Below are positions 33,371 to 45,705 of a stretch of 64,000 nt of DNA, one piece after another. The first letter of the stretch is position 1, and each line of letters starts with the position of its first letter. The notes below the pieces were generated by a model, which had not been told where the DNA came from, did not search any database, and worked only from the letters and a program-made list of their open reading frames with translations. A program made the translations under genes and the position numbers. Source of the DNA: Datisca glomerata (lineage: Eukaryota; Streptophyta; Magnoliopsida; Cucurbitales; Datiscaceae); the NCBI GenBank assembly GCA_003255025.1, contig QANY01007889.1:572203-636202 (forward strand). Reading direction: 5' to 3'.

Positions 33371-35339
33371 TGAAATTTAAAACATACATGATTCAATATA
33401 ATTGATAAATACCTAGAATTCAAATAGTAAACATGATGCATGAATGTAGTCATAATAAACACATAAATTTAGCATTTACTAATTACGATAAAGCAACCCA
33501 ACGATTAATGTGCCGCCTTAGGGTCGGTCGGATTAACCTAAGACTATCTATAAGACATTCTCATCCTTATTAATTAAAACTTAAAATATCTCATATTTTT
33601 TTTATTTTAACAATAAAGTATTGCTTGTTCGGTCAAGTCACAATTATCCACATGAATGCTTAATTGTGATTTTATGATTGTAACCCATCATTTCAGATTT
33701 CATGACTTCATTCAGAATATGTCGCCTTAGGGTCGGTCAAAACTAAACTATATCACTTCCTCCTATCTTCTTAAGAAGTCCAACCTTGGTATTGGTACTG
33801 CTGGAAACCTTCCTTAGGGGATGAAAATAAAGCCACCTCGAGACCCTCACTGTACCTCACGGTGTTGTACTAATGATGGAGACCATAGGTTACATTGACA
33901 TGTAAACCTTCTCTCACTCACTATTTTAGGATAATGTATTTCTATTTTAACTAATCAATTAATTCTAAATTAATTACTAGTTAAAATATTAACCCTACGA
34001 ATATTTAATTATCAATTACTCCAATCTCATTGGTCTAAATTCATTTAACCTTCTGAAGCGCCTAAATTATAATTAGGTGAACTTAGATTAACTAATTAAT
34101 TATATACATCAAACTTTAATAAAACTCATTTACTAAAGTCGGTTAACCTAAAGGCTACTATAGCCTTTAGTGTGGTGTGATTATCAAGGTTTAACTAGTT
34201 AAAACCTAGCAATTTACATGCAATTGATTTCATAAAGCAATACATATAAACATATTATGACAATCATAATAAATCATATTTCTACATATGAGATGCATGA
34301 TTAAATAAAAATGTGTTGAATTTTCATGTAGGGCATGTGATCGACTAATGCATGGAAATGTACAAAAAACATGAAACAATTATTAAAAAATTAATAGACC
34401 GAGTGACTATTGAGTATTTTTAAATTACAACCCTTGAAATAAAGAAATAAAATTACAAAGTGAACTTCAAGAATACATAATTCCCAAATATAGCATTCTC
34501 TTCTGATGTCCATCTTCATAATCTTCAAGCTTTGAACAAACCATTTTTAATTAGAAAAACTATTTTTCTTAATTAAAATAATTTCTATAATTATCCCTAT
34601 TAATATAGTTGACTTTAACTTAGTCAAATAACTACTTTATTTGATTTAGTCAAACTTGTGTTAAACTCAATCAACCTATTAATTTTTAATTTTCATAAAA
34701 TGAAAAATTAATAATCAATTTTAAAATTACATTAGTTTCAAAATTTAAATGGATAATTAAAAGAGTTGGAGTTTTAAGGAGACACTTAGGTAATATGGTT
34801 AGTTCCATGGTTTGTTGGAAACTTTCCTAAAATGTGACAACAATTGTTACTGACGATAGGACTCTCCGATCACCGCCCATCACCATTGCTGGCCGTCTCA
34901 TTACCAGCAACCGCCTACTGCGCCGGACAGCCACGGTTCACCACCGGTTCATCTTTGCCGGAACAGTAAATTTCTAGCGTGGACAGTGTTTTCACGGAAG
35001 AACAGTGTTTTCACGGAAGAACAGTGTTTTCACGGATGAATAATGTTTTCGTGTGAACAGTAAATTTCTGCTGTTCATCTCATGCGTTCTTCATCTTCTC
35101 GCATTCAGAATAAGTACAATAATATTTAAAATAAAATTACAAAAATTCTTACACCTCAATTTGACTTACACATGATCTAGGAAAACTTAAATAAAGCCTA
35201 ACCCAATAATCATCATACAATTCATGATCCATTATTTCCATACATTCAAAAAATATAACCATCCATCATCATACATATCTCATATTATATGAATAATGTA
35301 AGAAAATACACACAGCTTTTAACATATAAATATAAAAGA
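33371..35339 (-). other. Long untranslated leader of the copia element
   Basis: This is about 2 kb between the primer-binding site and gag. It has no coding potential. The sequence gccttagggtcggtc occurs twice (33513-33527 and 33724-33738), and a 19-bp unit (aacagtgttttcacggaag) is repeated in tandem at 34984-35055. A GC-richer patch lies at 34860-34960. Its length is on the long side for a Tnt1-like element. Confidence 0.6.
34978..35062. repeat. 19-bp tandem repeat in the copia leader
   Basis: Three to four copies of aacagtgttttcacggaag occur, the last decayed to aataatgttttcgtgtg. Flanking aacagtaaatttctagc / aacagtaaatttctgct copies on each side extend the symmetry. Confidence 0.85.
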
Positions 35340-35355
35340 CCACTCTGATACCACT
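35340..35355 (-). promoter_or_regulatory. tRNA-Met primer-binding site of the copia element
   Basis: Minus-strand AGTGGTATCAGAGTGG lies directly inside the LTR end ...ACCAACA. The TGGTATCAGAG core is the complement of the 3' end of plant initiator tRNA-Met used by Ty1/copia elements. Confidence 0.9.
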
Positions 35356-37595
35356 TGTTGGTCATTACGGCGCGTGCGCGGTGGAAACGTGGAGACGTGT
35401 GGCCTTTGAAAAAAATTAACCTTTTAATAAAAATTGAATCTTTTAATAAAACAAAATTTGCGCAATGCCACGCTAACCAAATAAAAACTTAATTGAAAAC
35501 TCTTTTTCAATCTACAACATTCATTATATATTTATAAGTTAAATCTACAACATACAATGTTAGGAATCATATATCTCTTGTAATCTATATCAAGTGTCCT
35601 TGCAATAACCGATCGATCCTCATTTCTCATGAAATCGTTTCAATGATCAATAGACTCTGAGATCCACACCAAGATATTTCAAGTCAATCCTCAACAGGAC
35701 GTGTGTGGGCACGTAGAATATTACAAGACACTTTTTTGTCTCTAGATGTTCTCAACACATGAGATCTAGAAATTTACTGAGAATGTTTTTAGTGAAATGA
35801 TTCTATAAAACAACGTGATGATCATTCTGTTATAAATTTGATTAACGTTTAATCACATAAGAAAATCTCTCTAAGACCAATCGTGTTTTCAATTCAACTC
35901 TTGATTGACGGACTGATGATTTAATCAACTGATTTTTTCCTCTTCTTTCAACCACCGAGGCCATTAGAATAATATTTGTATATATTCTAGATAATGGCAT
36001 ATCATATTTTTAGGGATAAACTGAAATAATATTTAATTATAAAACTACCAATTATAATGGGACTCACTGCAATTGTGCAGAAGTGCAGTTCCACATGGCA
36101 CTGCAGTGTGCCGTGAGCTAGCACAGTGCATCACGGCACCACTGTAGTGCGATGCGGCACTATAGTGTTTCACACTCACTATTGTACTGCCACGTGACAC
36201 CACAATAGTCCATGTGAATTTTGAACATCTTATCAGTGATTGATACGTGACAATTACTGTGAATTAAATATTTATTTTAATCAGATAATGTTTAGATATC
36301 AGTTAATTTAAAATTAACGTATCTGATTATCCATATCAACTAACTTATCTGTTATTTCAAAAATAACAGATTTAGTTGGTTTAAATTATTATCTAATAAT
36401 AATTTAATTATATAATTTCACAAATTAGATCTTCTATCACTTATCGATAATTATATGTATAATTTCAAAAAATTATATTTAAATATATAAATAATTTAAT
36501 TAATTCATCACACATAATTATGTAATTGCCCTAGAATAATTTTTTTTTACAAGTTAGTCCTTTTCTCATATTCTGAAATATTCACATCCTAGACAGCATA
36601 GTATAGAGGTGACTTGGAGATCATGGACCTATAATCTTAAGATTCAATAAAGCAGATTATTAATTAAACTCTTTAATTAAATAATCTTATTTATTAATTT
36701 CATTATTACTCCACTATAAATATGAAATTGCACTCTTAAAGATTATAGAATGTATTTACAGAGTATTCTCATGTAGTCCACTGACATAATCATTTCATGT
36801 AGTTTTGTCCTCCAATTATTGGTTTGTAAATTAGAACTGGTCAAAATTACCGTTTTACCCTTCCAATTACATCTTGATCCTTAAGTACCATTAATCCACT
36901 AGTGTATAGCTAATTTATAATCTTATTATAAATTTGAGCTCAATAACTATTCAGTTCCAAAATTAACACTTAAATGAACCAATATACAATCCGTTAGGAA
37001 ACCTTAGATTTCATATATTGTAAGATCATGTCCTCAACCATCCACATCACTGAATCTCCAAAAAAAAAGTCACGAGCCTAATTAACAAATAGATCTTAAT
37101 GAGTGAATCAAAAGATGTAGTAGACATGCATAGGAGTTCATGACTACTCAGGATTCAGATTGATCTACATATGATTATCGAATTGATGTGTATTAAATCT
37201 TTATGATAAAAAACACGTTAATAAAGATATTAATTCACATTGGTCTTGTCATATATAATATTATTATATAAAGTATGTTCACTAATATGTCTATCCACAT
37301 CAATGATCCAAATCTAGATCACACGCATTCATAATGCTTAATGAACTGTACTAGCAACCATTCTTTAAAGATTCCATACTTTAATATGTTGCTGACAATT
37401 TTATTCATTATCTATGACCTTAATTCTCCCATAATAATACAAGATCACAGTCTCATTTATGAATATTGTATTTTCAGATATTTATATAAATTATTCAACA
37501 ATAATTTAAAAGAATAATTATAAGAAAAATGTAATCCTCTTTAAATTTTATATCAAAATATCAAAACACATACTTTGAGGGTATAACCCCCAACA
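35356..37595 (-). repeat. 5' LTR of the large copia element (2240 bp)
   Basis: On the minus strand it runs from TGTTGGGGGTTATACCCTC at 37595 to ...ATGACCAACA at 35356. These are the TG..CA ends, followed by the primer-binding site. A C/G-richer part at 36060-36210 contains repeats of gcactgcagtg / gcaccactgtagtg / gcactatagtg words. The LTR abuts a LINE ORF1 remnant at 37600, with CCTTG (37596-37600) as the possible 5-bp target site. Its partner at 29473 shares only about the first 35 bases. Confidence 0.75.
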
Positions 37596-37599
37596 CCTT

Positions 37600-38460
37600 G
37601 TTCATGTCACCAAGAATAAGTTTGATGTTGTCAATAACATATATTGATTGCTCTCATCGCCGGTATTCTTCACGTGTTTTGTTCTTTCTCTATTCAAAGT
37701 TTTATCTCTAATCTCATTGTTTATAACACTAGTTTTACGGATATTGTGATGATAAGAGGTGGCCAAATGTCCGATAGTGCAACAACTGAGCAAAACTTTA
37801 GAACATTCTCAAAATATAATGTTGGAAAAAGACAGCTCTCATAAACTTTTATCATGATGGATTTAGACAACACCTTCAAGAGGTCAACATTTATCAACAT
37901 AAGGGCCAAATGGTCATAGTCTCCCTCAAGAGTGGGATTGTCAAATTTAATTAGGACAACCAATTCCACGTGTCATATCTGAAAGAATTTGAGGATGCCA
38001 AAATTTCTAAGGTAAACCATAAAACTGCATTTGTAGTGCATTGTGTGCTAAATTTGAAATTCAGAGTCCACGGCTGTCTTAGAATCACGGGCTTCAAAGA
38101 AAGCAAGCCAATACCTAAAACTTGTGCTTTATCATCTTGAAAATTCAGAAGTACATAGAAAAATCTTTGTCCAAGAGAGATAAGACGCCATTGAGGAGCA
38201 ATCTTCTAAATAGATTGAAGTTTATCTTCAAGTGCTGGAAGCTTTCAAGGTTCCTTTCCTTTTGACAAAAATTCTCAACTAATAAGAGAGTAACTGTATA
38301 GTTTCAATCGTTCTTCGCATGCTTTTGGGTTAATTGAAACTACAACAAAGTCACATTTCTTCTTACGCACATAAAAGATCAAGGTAATAATAGAGGAGGC
38401 GGTTTAAACATTGGATTTCATGGTAGGATTTTTGTTCAAAGGACAGCAAATGGGGTAATC
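37600..38460 (-). pseudogene. LINE ORF1 remnant (DUF4283 plus zinc knuckle)
   Basis: Minus-strand reading gives the DUF4283 pattern of plant L1 ORF1 proteins: PQWRLISLGQRFFYVLLNF, then QPWTLNFKFSTQ, then a region ending VDLLKVLSKSIMIKVY. A knuckle follows (FCSVVALSD in one frame continuing GHLATSYHH in another, the C..C..GH..H pattern). The frame is broken several times. It is truncated exactly where the copia LTR begins, so the copia element probably inserted into this LINE. The family call rests on the order of motifs rather than on any single strong box. Confidence 0.7.
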
Positions 38461-39142
38461 ACATGCAACATTATCTTTTTGGATTGAAGGTAGTATGCCT
38501 TGCAGTTGCAACTCCAGAAAAAGATCGACAAATTGTATGGTAGACATGACAAGAATACAAAAAAACCCAAATTATCAAAAAGCATGATAAAATTCAATAA
38601 TTGGTTAACAATCACAAAAAAAAGCAAACAACGGCAAAGTCAACGGTGACTTTTCGGAAAAATTTCAGGAGATCTCTGACAATAAACCTAGGGAGATCAC
38701 GAGTTTTTGGTGGCCCTAAGTCGACGCCTCGTCCAAATGCTCTAGTTTTCGTTAAGATTCTAGAAACGCCTACTCTGCTCAACGGACAAACACTAGTCAT
38801 GAGTTTATGGCATCTTGATTGCTCCATTAGCCGCAATTCATGACAACAACAAGACTATACAAACGATGATGAAAGAAAGCTCAATGATGATATCACTTTG
38901 TGAACACAAACGACGATGATAGGGCTATGAGAACCACCATGATGTCAAACTCGATGACGTCTAGGACGTTCGATGAGGATGATAGCATCACAGGTTCTTG
39001 CGATGGCAGCGAAGGTATGAATCTCGACGATGACTAGGTTTTTTATGGATAGGTCTTTCTTTCGATGACTAGGGTTTTTTACATTCATTTGTAAATGAAT
39101 ATTTATAAACAAAATAAAACACAACCTTTGACCGATTTTATT
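38461..39142. other. Probable LINE 5' flank without a readable gene
   Basis: This is broken sequence upstream (minus strand) of the LINE ORF1 remnant. Several open stretches overlap on both strands, and none matches a family I know. It ends in a ggttttttatgg / gactagggtttttt duplication near 39030-39080, as often found at LINE 5' ends. Confidence 0.35.
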
Positions 39143-39717
39143 ATGTGACTTAAGGGTGTTCATTGGGCGGGTTTATTTGGTTTTAGATCAATTCTATAGC
39201 CAAACCAATATAATGAGATTGATAAATGAACAAACCAAACCAAACTAATCAAACATGTAAACAAATCCAAATCAAACCATTAATTATCGGTTTGGTTTGG
39301 GTTGGGTTAGTGGTTTCATTTCCTTTGTATTTGAAGTTAATATAGTTAAGGCAAAAAAAGAACACATCTTAATAAAATAAATCTTATTTCATTAGATAAC
39401 TTAGTTAATAAAATAATTTATAAGTAATCAAGAAATAAAAAATAAATCTTATTTCATAAAACTGAGACCATGTTTTGCATGAGGGTTGGGCTAGGTTAGG
39501 ATGAAATTAGACTTTTTCTAATGCCCAAGTAGTCGGTTTGGTTTAGGTTGGGTAATATTAAGAGGAAACCGAACTCAAACAAAAATTAACGATTTCGTCA
39601 AAAATGAAACCAAACCAAACCATTATTACTATTTAAATCATAGAATAGATTATGGTTTGGGTTGGTTTGGACGGTTTCATCAGTTTGTCGGTTTTTTTAA
39701 ACACCCCTAATGTCACT
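39143..39717. mobile_element. Second hAT-type MITE
   Basis: The element is 39151-39709 (559 bp), beginning taagggtgttcatt and ending aacacccctaa. The reverse complement of the end reads TAGGGGTGTTTAAA, so the ends pair like the MITE at 2456-3101. The flanks ATGTGACT (39143-39150) and ATGTCACT (39710-39717) match at 7 of 8 positions. Subterminal regions are full of aaaccaaacc and ggtttggtttggg. There is no coding capacity. The motif differs from the first MITE by TT for TC in the GGTTCGG word. Confidence 0.85.
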
Positions 39718-40113
39718 CTCACTTTTATAGATAGTCATATAATTTACCAAAAAAAATTATAGCTAACCAAATGAAGGGTATCTCCACATATATTATTTTG
39801 GTCAAACTGATATGACCATTTTTCTAAACATTATGAAAACAGTTATAAAAATATTCTATCTTTATACAAGGATTAAAGGGAGAATTAATAAAATGACCGA
39901 AAATGATGCTTGATGTGCAAAAATGGTCAGAGTAACTAATTTAGGTATGTAAATAACGTTGGAACTATTTGGTTTTAAAATTAATTAAAAACAAGTTTGA
40001 ACCACGAACGGTTCGTGAGCGGAATATAAAAAAATCAATTAATTTATTTAATCAAATTACATAACTTAAAACCAAACAACGTTTGATTATGTATATACTA
40101 TAATAAACGAGAA
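39718..40113. other. AT-rich spacer
   Basis: No gene is seen. Words such as atgaccatttttc and aaaatgaccgaaaatga resemble MULE terminal sequences found elsewhere in the window, but they are not paired into an element. Confidence 0.4.
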
Positions 40114-42015
40114 GATAATGTTAGAAACAATTTTTCACCTATATTTTATAATAGAGAATTTCTGAACTGGCGAAATTCCTTCGAGCGTTCTTCAAGCTTC
40201 GGGATCTGAATCACGTACTTGAACTCCAAGAACGATTTACAAATTTCATCCATCAAGCTTCTGAAACAAGATCGGATTGATGATTCATCGCCTGAGATGG
40301 CTTAGAACCAAGAGTTCATTATCTAATGGATTTTTCCGTTCTAATACTCCATCCGAGAGTTCTAAATATTTCTAAAATATCTTCCGGAACGCTATTGGAT
40401 CAAATGACCACCCGTTAATTTCATAAATATATCTTATGAGAATTTTGTGTAGGAATTTAAGTGCGGGCTCTCAAAACGATTAAAAATAAAAAATCAAAAA
40501 TTTTATCCTTCAATATAATTTCCGGCGGCAACAGGGAGGGAGAGGAAGAAAATGTTTTTCTCCTTTTACTTTTTTTAACAAGCAACTGTATCTTATCCAA
40601 GATTCATCTGCAATCAGATTGCTATTAGATATTGATAAAATGTAATTTTTGATATTTACAAATATACGCATATATTTTGAATTTTTGAAAAGTCACTCCA
40701 TATATTCATAATTGCTGAATATTATAATATTCCCTAGAGTTTGAGTTGTGTCGAGATTCGTCAATCTAATTAATAAATTAATTTATCATTATCAATTAAT
40801 TAATTTTTTTATTTTTATTTACTAACTATCCAATAATTAGAAAATAATAAATTAATTCATTTCAATACATATAATCACACTTAACTAATTAAGTGACATC
40901 ACTCATCACCTATAAGTGTAGGAAATATGCATTAGCACCAAAACACATTTTGATCCAATTTACTTCGTTTCTCTATTCATGTTATCATGCGTTATTTTTG
41001 AGATTGAATGGATCCACATGAACAAAGCTAAGGATTCAAATACCTGATAAATTTATCTCCACAAATTCTTGACCTATTGAATCTTGACATCGTACGACTC
41101 CATTATAGGGTCGATGCCGAATCAACTCTCGATTCATGCGTGTTACGTTTTCTGTTGGTGTAAATAAACCCTTTTATTTTCACGGTCCACAAAATATTTT
41201 AGCATAATACCCATCATGAATATCAATAACAAAAGTGGAATATACAATTACCGTTTATCTCTCTTGTTATTATTTCATTAACTCATTTATTGATTGTGAA
41301 TAAGAAATACATAATAGTGAATTATCTCGTACAATTCACAAATATAAATCAATGACTTAGATCATTGAATACCTGGAGGCTAATTTATTCACACACTCAT
41401 CAATAAAGGATAAGGTGATATTGTTACTTTCATAATCGAACCATGAATTTTCATATCTATGAATCATGTAACTCTAACTTAATTGAATTACAATCTCAAC
41501 AACCGTGGTATTGCCTGCATATTCGAACTCACTCATTTGACATGTCAAAGATTGCAACTAACTAAGCCAAACTATATTCACCTTAGGATTAAGGTAATAT
41601 GAAAATATCCTTGAGGCGATACAATTAGATTTAAAGCTTGGTAAATGGTTTTGGGCTCTAACCTAATTTGTTATAACTGCTCTATTCAACAAGTTCATAA
41701 CATGTCTAGGTTAACTGTTTGAGTCTCCACTCCCATATCCAAAGACTGACATCCATTGGTTCAACCTAACAGTCCTAATCAAATTCGATTGTCCAGTCAA
41801 TCCTAAGACTGTGAATATCGTTCTAAACTCTTTCAGAAGAGTTCGTCTAGAGACGCTTCTGTCTTCACTCTTCGTTCGTTAGAGTTTCAAGACTTGATTT
41901 AAAATAAAATTTTCAATTTATTCATAAGAATTTAATAATACTAATGTCTAGGAAATGACTTAATACAAATAAATAATAATTACACGCTACTTTATGGATA
42001 TATTCCAACAAATAA
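40114..42015 (-). repeat. Probable solo LTR (about 1.9 kb)
   Basis: The segment 40119-42010 begins TGTTAGAAACA and ends ATATTCCAACA, the TG..CA ends of an LTR with short inverted termini (minus-strand start TGTTGGAATAT). The flanks gataa (40114-40118) and aataa (42011-42015) agree at 4 of 5. There is no primer-binding site, purine tract or coding sequence on either side. Orientation is inferred from the resemblance of TGTTGGAATAT to plant copia LTR starts. Without a second copy in this window the call is only moderate. Confidence 0.5.
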
Positions 42016-42170
42016 CACAAGCATAACAAATTTATTTATATAAACATCTACGTAGTTTACATAACTAATTCAATTAGTCAAATCATTTTGGTAACCTTTT
42101 TTTACTATGACCATTTTCTTAATTCACGCCTTAAAAGTTGTCTTTTATTATGTCATTTTTCGAGGATTAA
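42016..42170. other. Spacer ending in MULE target-site candidate
   Basis: AT-rich. The last nine bases, gaggattaa (42162-42170), are compared with ggggattat after the right end of the next element. Confidence 0.4.
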
Positions 42171-42461
42171 GGGTTATTTGTAATAATATACCCTTTAGAA
42201 GTTTCATTTGGAAATATACATCCATATCTCAAAATTAAGAAATATAAAATCCTTGGCCCACAAAATCAAAGATACTCAATCATATCTCTCTGTTTTATTT
42301 TCCTTAACAATGCATTTATCAAATCAAACAAATATGACAGTTAATGTCTTCTCCATTTTTGGCTTGTCGTGTGTTCATCTTTTGTTTCCTCTTTATCTTG
42401 CTTCTTCTCTATTTTCTCTTCTTTCTCAATGAAGCTTGCTGTCTGAGTGGAAAACTGTGCT

Positions 42462-42495
42462 TCTTCTTCTTCTTCTTATTTTTCTTCTTCTTCTT

Positions 42496-42526
<31 letters not shown>

Positions 42527-42552
42527 TTCTTCTTCATCTTCTTCTTCTTTAG
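42462..42552. repeat. (TTC)n microsatellite
   Basis: About 28 nearly perfect ttc triplets occur in two runs. On the minus strand they read GAA (Glu). The position inside the MULE near its left end recalls the acidic minisatellite of the first MULE. Confidence 0.9.
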
Positions 42553-42689
42553 TGAGACCATGATTCTTCATCAAGATGAAGACCCATTCTTTTCTTTTTC
42601 TTCAACGTGACAGACCCATTCTTCTTCTTCCTCAACGACATGCACTCAGGTATCTATTCTTCTCTTTTTTGGATGCAGAAAAGGACTCA

Positions 42690-42965
42690 AGTAGTTACAT
42701 GGTTGCTTGCTGGAAAAAATAACTACTTGATGGGTTCAAGTAGTCATAAATAACTACTTGAAACCTTCAAGTAGTCATCTAGTCTCTGGGTTTCTTAATG
42801 GAATGATAAAAATGACTACTTAAAGGGTTTAAGTAGTCATAAATAACTACATAAACCCTTCAAATAGTTACCCGGTGTCTGTGTTGCTTACTGACTAAAA
42901 AAATAATTATTTGAAGAGTTCAAGTAGTCATTAATAACGATATGAAGGGTTTAAGTTGTCGTAAA
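42690..42965. repeat. CAAGTAGTC palindromic array, left group
   Basis: Three to four units contain gactacttgaa.gg.ttcaagtagtcataaataactacttgaaacccttcaagtagt, alternating inverted copies of actacttgaa and ttcaagtagt, with a period near 85-90 bases. The last unit is decayed. Confidence 0.85.
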
Positions 42966-43080
42966 TACATACAATTACAATTTACATACTGACAAAATTA
43001 AAACAATTCTCATATTGATTTGGTTACTGGCAGAATCAAATAATTATATGTATTGATGGGTGAAAGTTTTTGTCTTAAAC

Positions 43081-45075
43081 AGACATGACTGAAATTCGTA
43101 TATTGGTGGTACACGGTGGTGAATGGGAGAGAAATGATGTTTCATTTATTTTTAATGGTACGGTAAGCTCACTACTGGATATACCATCAAACTTTACTTA
43201 CCAAGAGTTATCCAGTAGCATATACGGCGAATTAAATGTTGATCCAACATAGTACGATATTTTGATGAAGTTTTTATATAAGACACATATGTCATCCCCG
43301 CCTGCTAAAATATTAAATGATCACCACGTGAAGTTTTTCATTACCAAGAATAGTTCTAAAGCACTTCATACTCCTTTATATCACGCTCAAACCTAAACCT
43401 AGGATAATTATTGACAATCTTACATGTTTAAATCAAAGTCGAGTTCCTAAAACTGCTCCCACATAACAAGATTGTTACAGTCACACTTCATGCTTTATAG
43501 ATGGTTGATAGCGGTGAGAACAATGATAATGACAATTTTCATTCAGGGGATTGTTACTATGAGAGAGATGATGATGATGATGATTGTCTAGAAGATATTG
43601 ATGATGATGAACTTGAACATCCAAACAGTGATTGTGGGTTTGATGATAGTGTTGATGATGGTCTTGATTTTGGTTTATATGAAGAAGCAATTCGAGAAAA
43701 TGACCCTCTACCTTACTAGATTTGAATAGAAGGCCGGATACTAATGCACATCCTTCAACAATGCCAAGTAATATTGCACAATCGTCATTGCGACCATCCT
43801 ATAATGCACCTAGAGTATCACAACTAGAGAATAATGAACATGTTAGTGTCTTAGATATGTTAGATATAGAAGAACTCTACCATGATAAAAAAAAGAGCTC
43901 ACAAGAATTGTTGGACTCATGGAAATCTGTCAAAATTTTGAGTTTAAAGTTATCAAATCCACGTCGAGATTGTTGGGGGTTCTTTGTGTCGAAAAATATG
44001 TACATGAAAGCTGCGAGCTATTAATGTGTGATATCCTTAGTACTTTAAAATAACAAAGTTAATAAATACTCATACATGCCATTTGGACATCTTACAACAT
44101 GATCATTATCAAGCAACAAGCTTATTGGTCAGTCATTGCATAAAGTCAAAATACAATGGTGTTGAACGAATTTATAGGCTGAAAGGTATCATCGAAGATG
44201 TTCGTAAGGATTATGGCATCAATATAAGCTATTACAAGGCTTGAAGGGGCTAGGGAAGTTGCATTGGAATTAGTTTGAGATTCACCTAAATTTTCTTATA
44301 TGAGACTCACATCCTATTGTCACATGTTAGAGGTGAAGAATTCAGGTACCATAACTCATATAAAGACTGACGAACATGAGTATTTTATATACTTCTTCAT
44401 GTCTATTGGAGCCTCGATTCATAGATTTTTAGTTGTATATGTCCCGTAATTGTGGTTGATAGAACATCCTTAAAGGCAAAGTATAGGGGGACAATGTTCA
44501 TCGTAACTTCTAATGATGGGAATAACCAAGTGTATCCATTTACTTTTGGGGTTGCTGACTCTAATAATGACACATCATGGGAATGGTTATTTAGTAAGTT
44601 GCACGGGGTTATTGAAAATTTAGAGGACTTTGTATTTATGTCAGACAGAAATGGAAATATAGCAAAGGTATCCAGACTATCTCCCCACAGTCATTGCACA
44701 AAGCTTGCATCTACCGTATGGGAATGAACATAAAATCAACGTTTAGAACTAGCGACATCAATCCTATGTTTTTCAGAGTAGCCAAGGCCTATCATGTATC
44801 ATAATTTGAGGCATATATGACTAGCATCAACCAAGTTCATCCATGCATTGGAAACTATGTTACAGAGGTCGGATTTGACATATGAGCACATTTTCATCCT
44901 GATGGTAGATGGTATAACATAATGATTACCAACATTATTGAATGTATGAATAACATACTAAAGGATGCTAGAGCCCCCCCTAACAAGTCTAATAGAACAT
45001 GTGTGTGATATGTTGCAACGGTGTTATTATCAACGTCAAACTACTGCTTATGAGTTGAACACACAAATATGATTA
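43081..45075 (+). pseudogene. MULE transposase remnant with PB1-like N terminus
   Basis: Blocks in order: 43084-43395, the N-terminal region of this MULE class (RILVVHGGEWERNDVSF, then YQELSSSIYGEL and YDILMKFLYK). Block 43501-43717 is an Asp/Glu-rich linker. Block 43850-43975 holds ELLDSWKSVKILSLKLS, the start of the DNA-binding region. Block 44041-44215 reads YFKITKLINTHTCHLDIL and DVRKDYGINISYYKA before a stop. Block 44440-44700 is the DDE core (VVDRTSLKAKYRG, NNQVYPFTFGVAD, FVFMSDRNG). Block 44880-45050 carries RWYNIM.TNIIECMNNIL and LIEHVCDMLQRCYYQRQ. No SWIM finger was found. Stops and shifts are many. Motif by motif it resembles the 9-11 kb transposase, so both belong to one lineage. 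Confidence 0.85.
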
Positions 45076-45139
45076 AAGATGCATATAAAATGTGAATTTC
45101 ATGATTTATTTATACACATAAATAGTCATTAGGTCACTA

Positions 45140-45605
45140 GATTGCTCACTGACAGAACTAAAATAACTATTTGAAGGATTCACGTAGTCATAAATAACTA
45201 CTTGAACCCTTCAAGTAGTCACTTGGTATTTGGGTTGTACACTGACAGAATAAAAATAATTACTTGAAAGGTTCAAGTAGTCATAAACAATTATTTGAAT
45301 CCTTCAAGTAGTCACTTGTTCACTGGATTAGTTACCGCCATAATCAAAATAATTACTTGAGGGGTTCAAGTAGTCATAAATAACTAGTTCAACCCTTCAA
45401 GTAGTCACTTGTTTACTGGATTATTTACTACCAAACTCAAAATGATTACTTGAAGGGTTCAAGTAGTCATAAACAAGTACTTGAACCCTTGAAGTAGTCA
45501 CTTCTTCACTGGATTACTTATTGTTAAAATCAAAATGACTACTTGAGGGGTTTAAGTAATAATAAATAACTAGTTGAACCCTTCAAGTAGTCAAAACTAA
45601 GAAAT
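45140..45605. repeat. CAAGTAGTC palindromic array, right group
   Basis: Five to six units of about 88 bases follow the pattern aattacttgaagggttcaag / tagtcataaataactacttg / aacccttcaagtagtcactt / g.tcactggattacttac. Each unit contains two inverted pairs of ttcaagtagt / actacttgaa. The array starts within 100 bases of the last transposase block and ends about 60 bases before the right terminal sequence. Confidence 0.9.
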
Positions 45606-45705
45606 ATATATTTCTCAAAACTAAGAAATATATATCTCTGGCCCACAAAACCAAATCAATGAAGCTTCTAAGTAGTATATTATTGTAAAGGAAAAAGTTG
45701 GGGAT

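Noticed and set aside
42208..42610. Open frames ending in poly-Phe
   Set aside because: Produced by the (TTC)n microsatellite within the MULE.
43481..43690. Minus-strand His/Gln-rich open frame
   Set aside because: It is the reverse of the Asp-rich (gatgat) linker of the MULE transposase.
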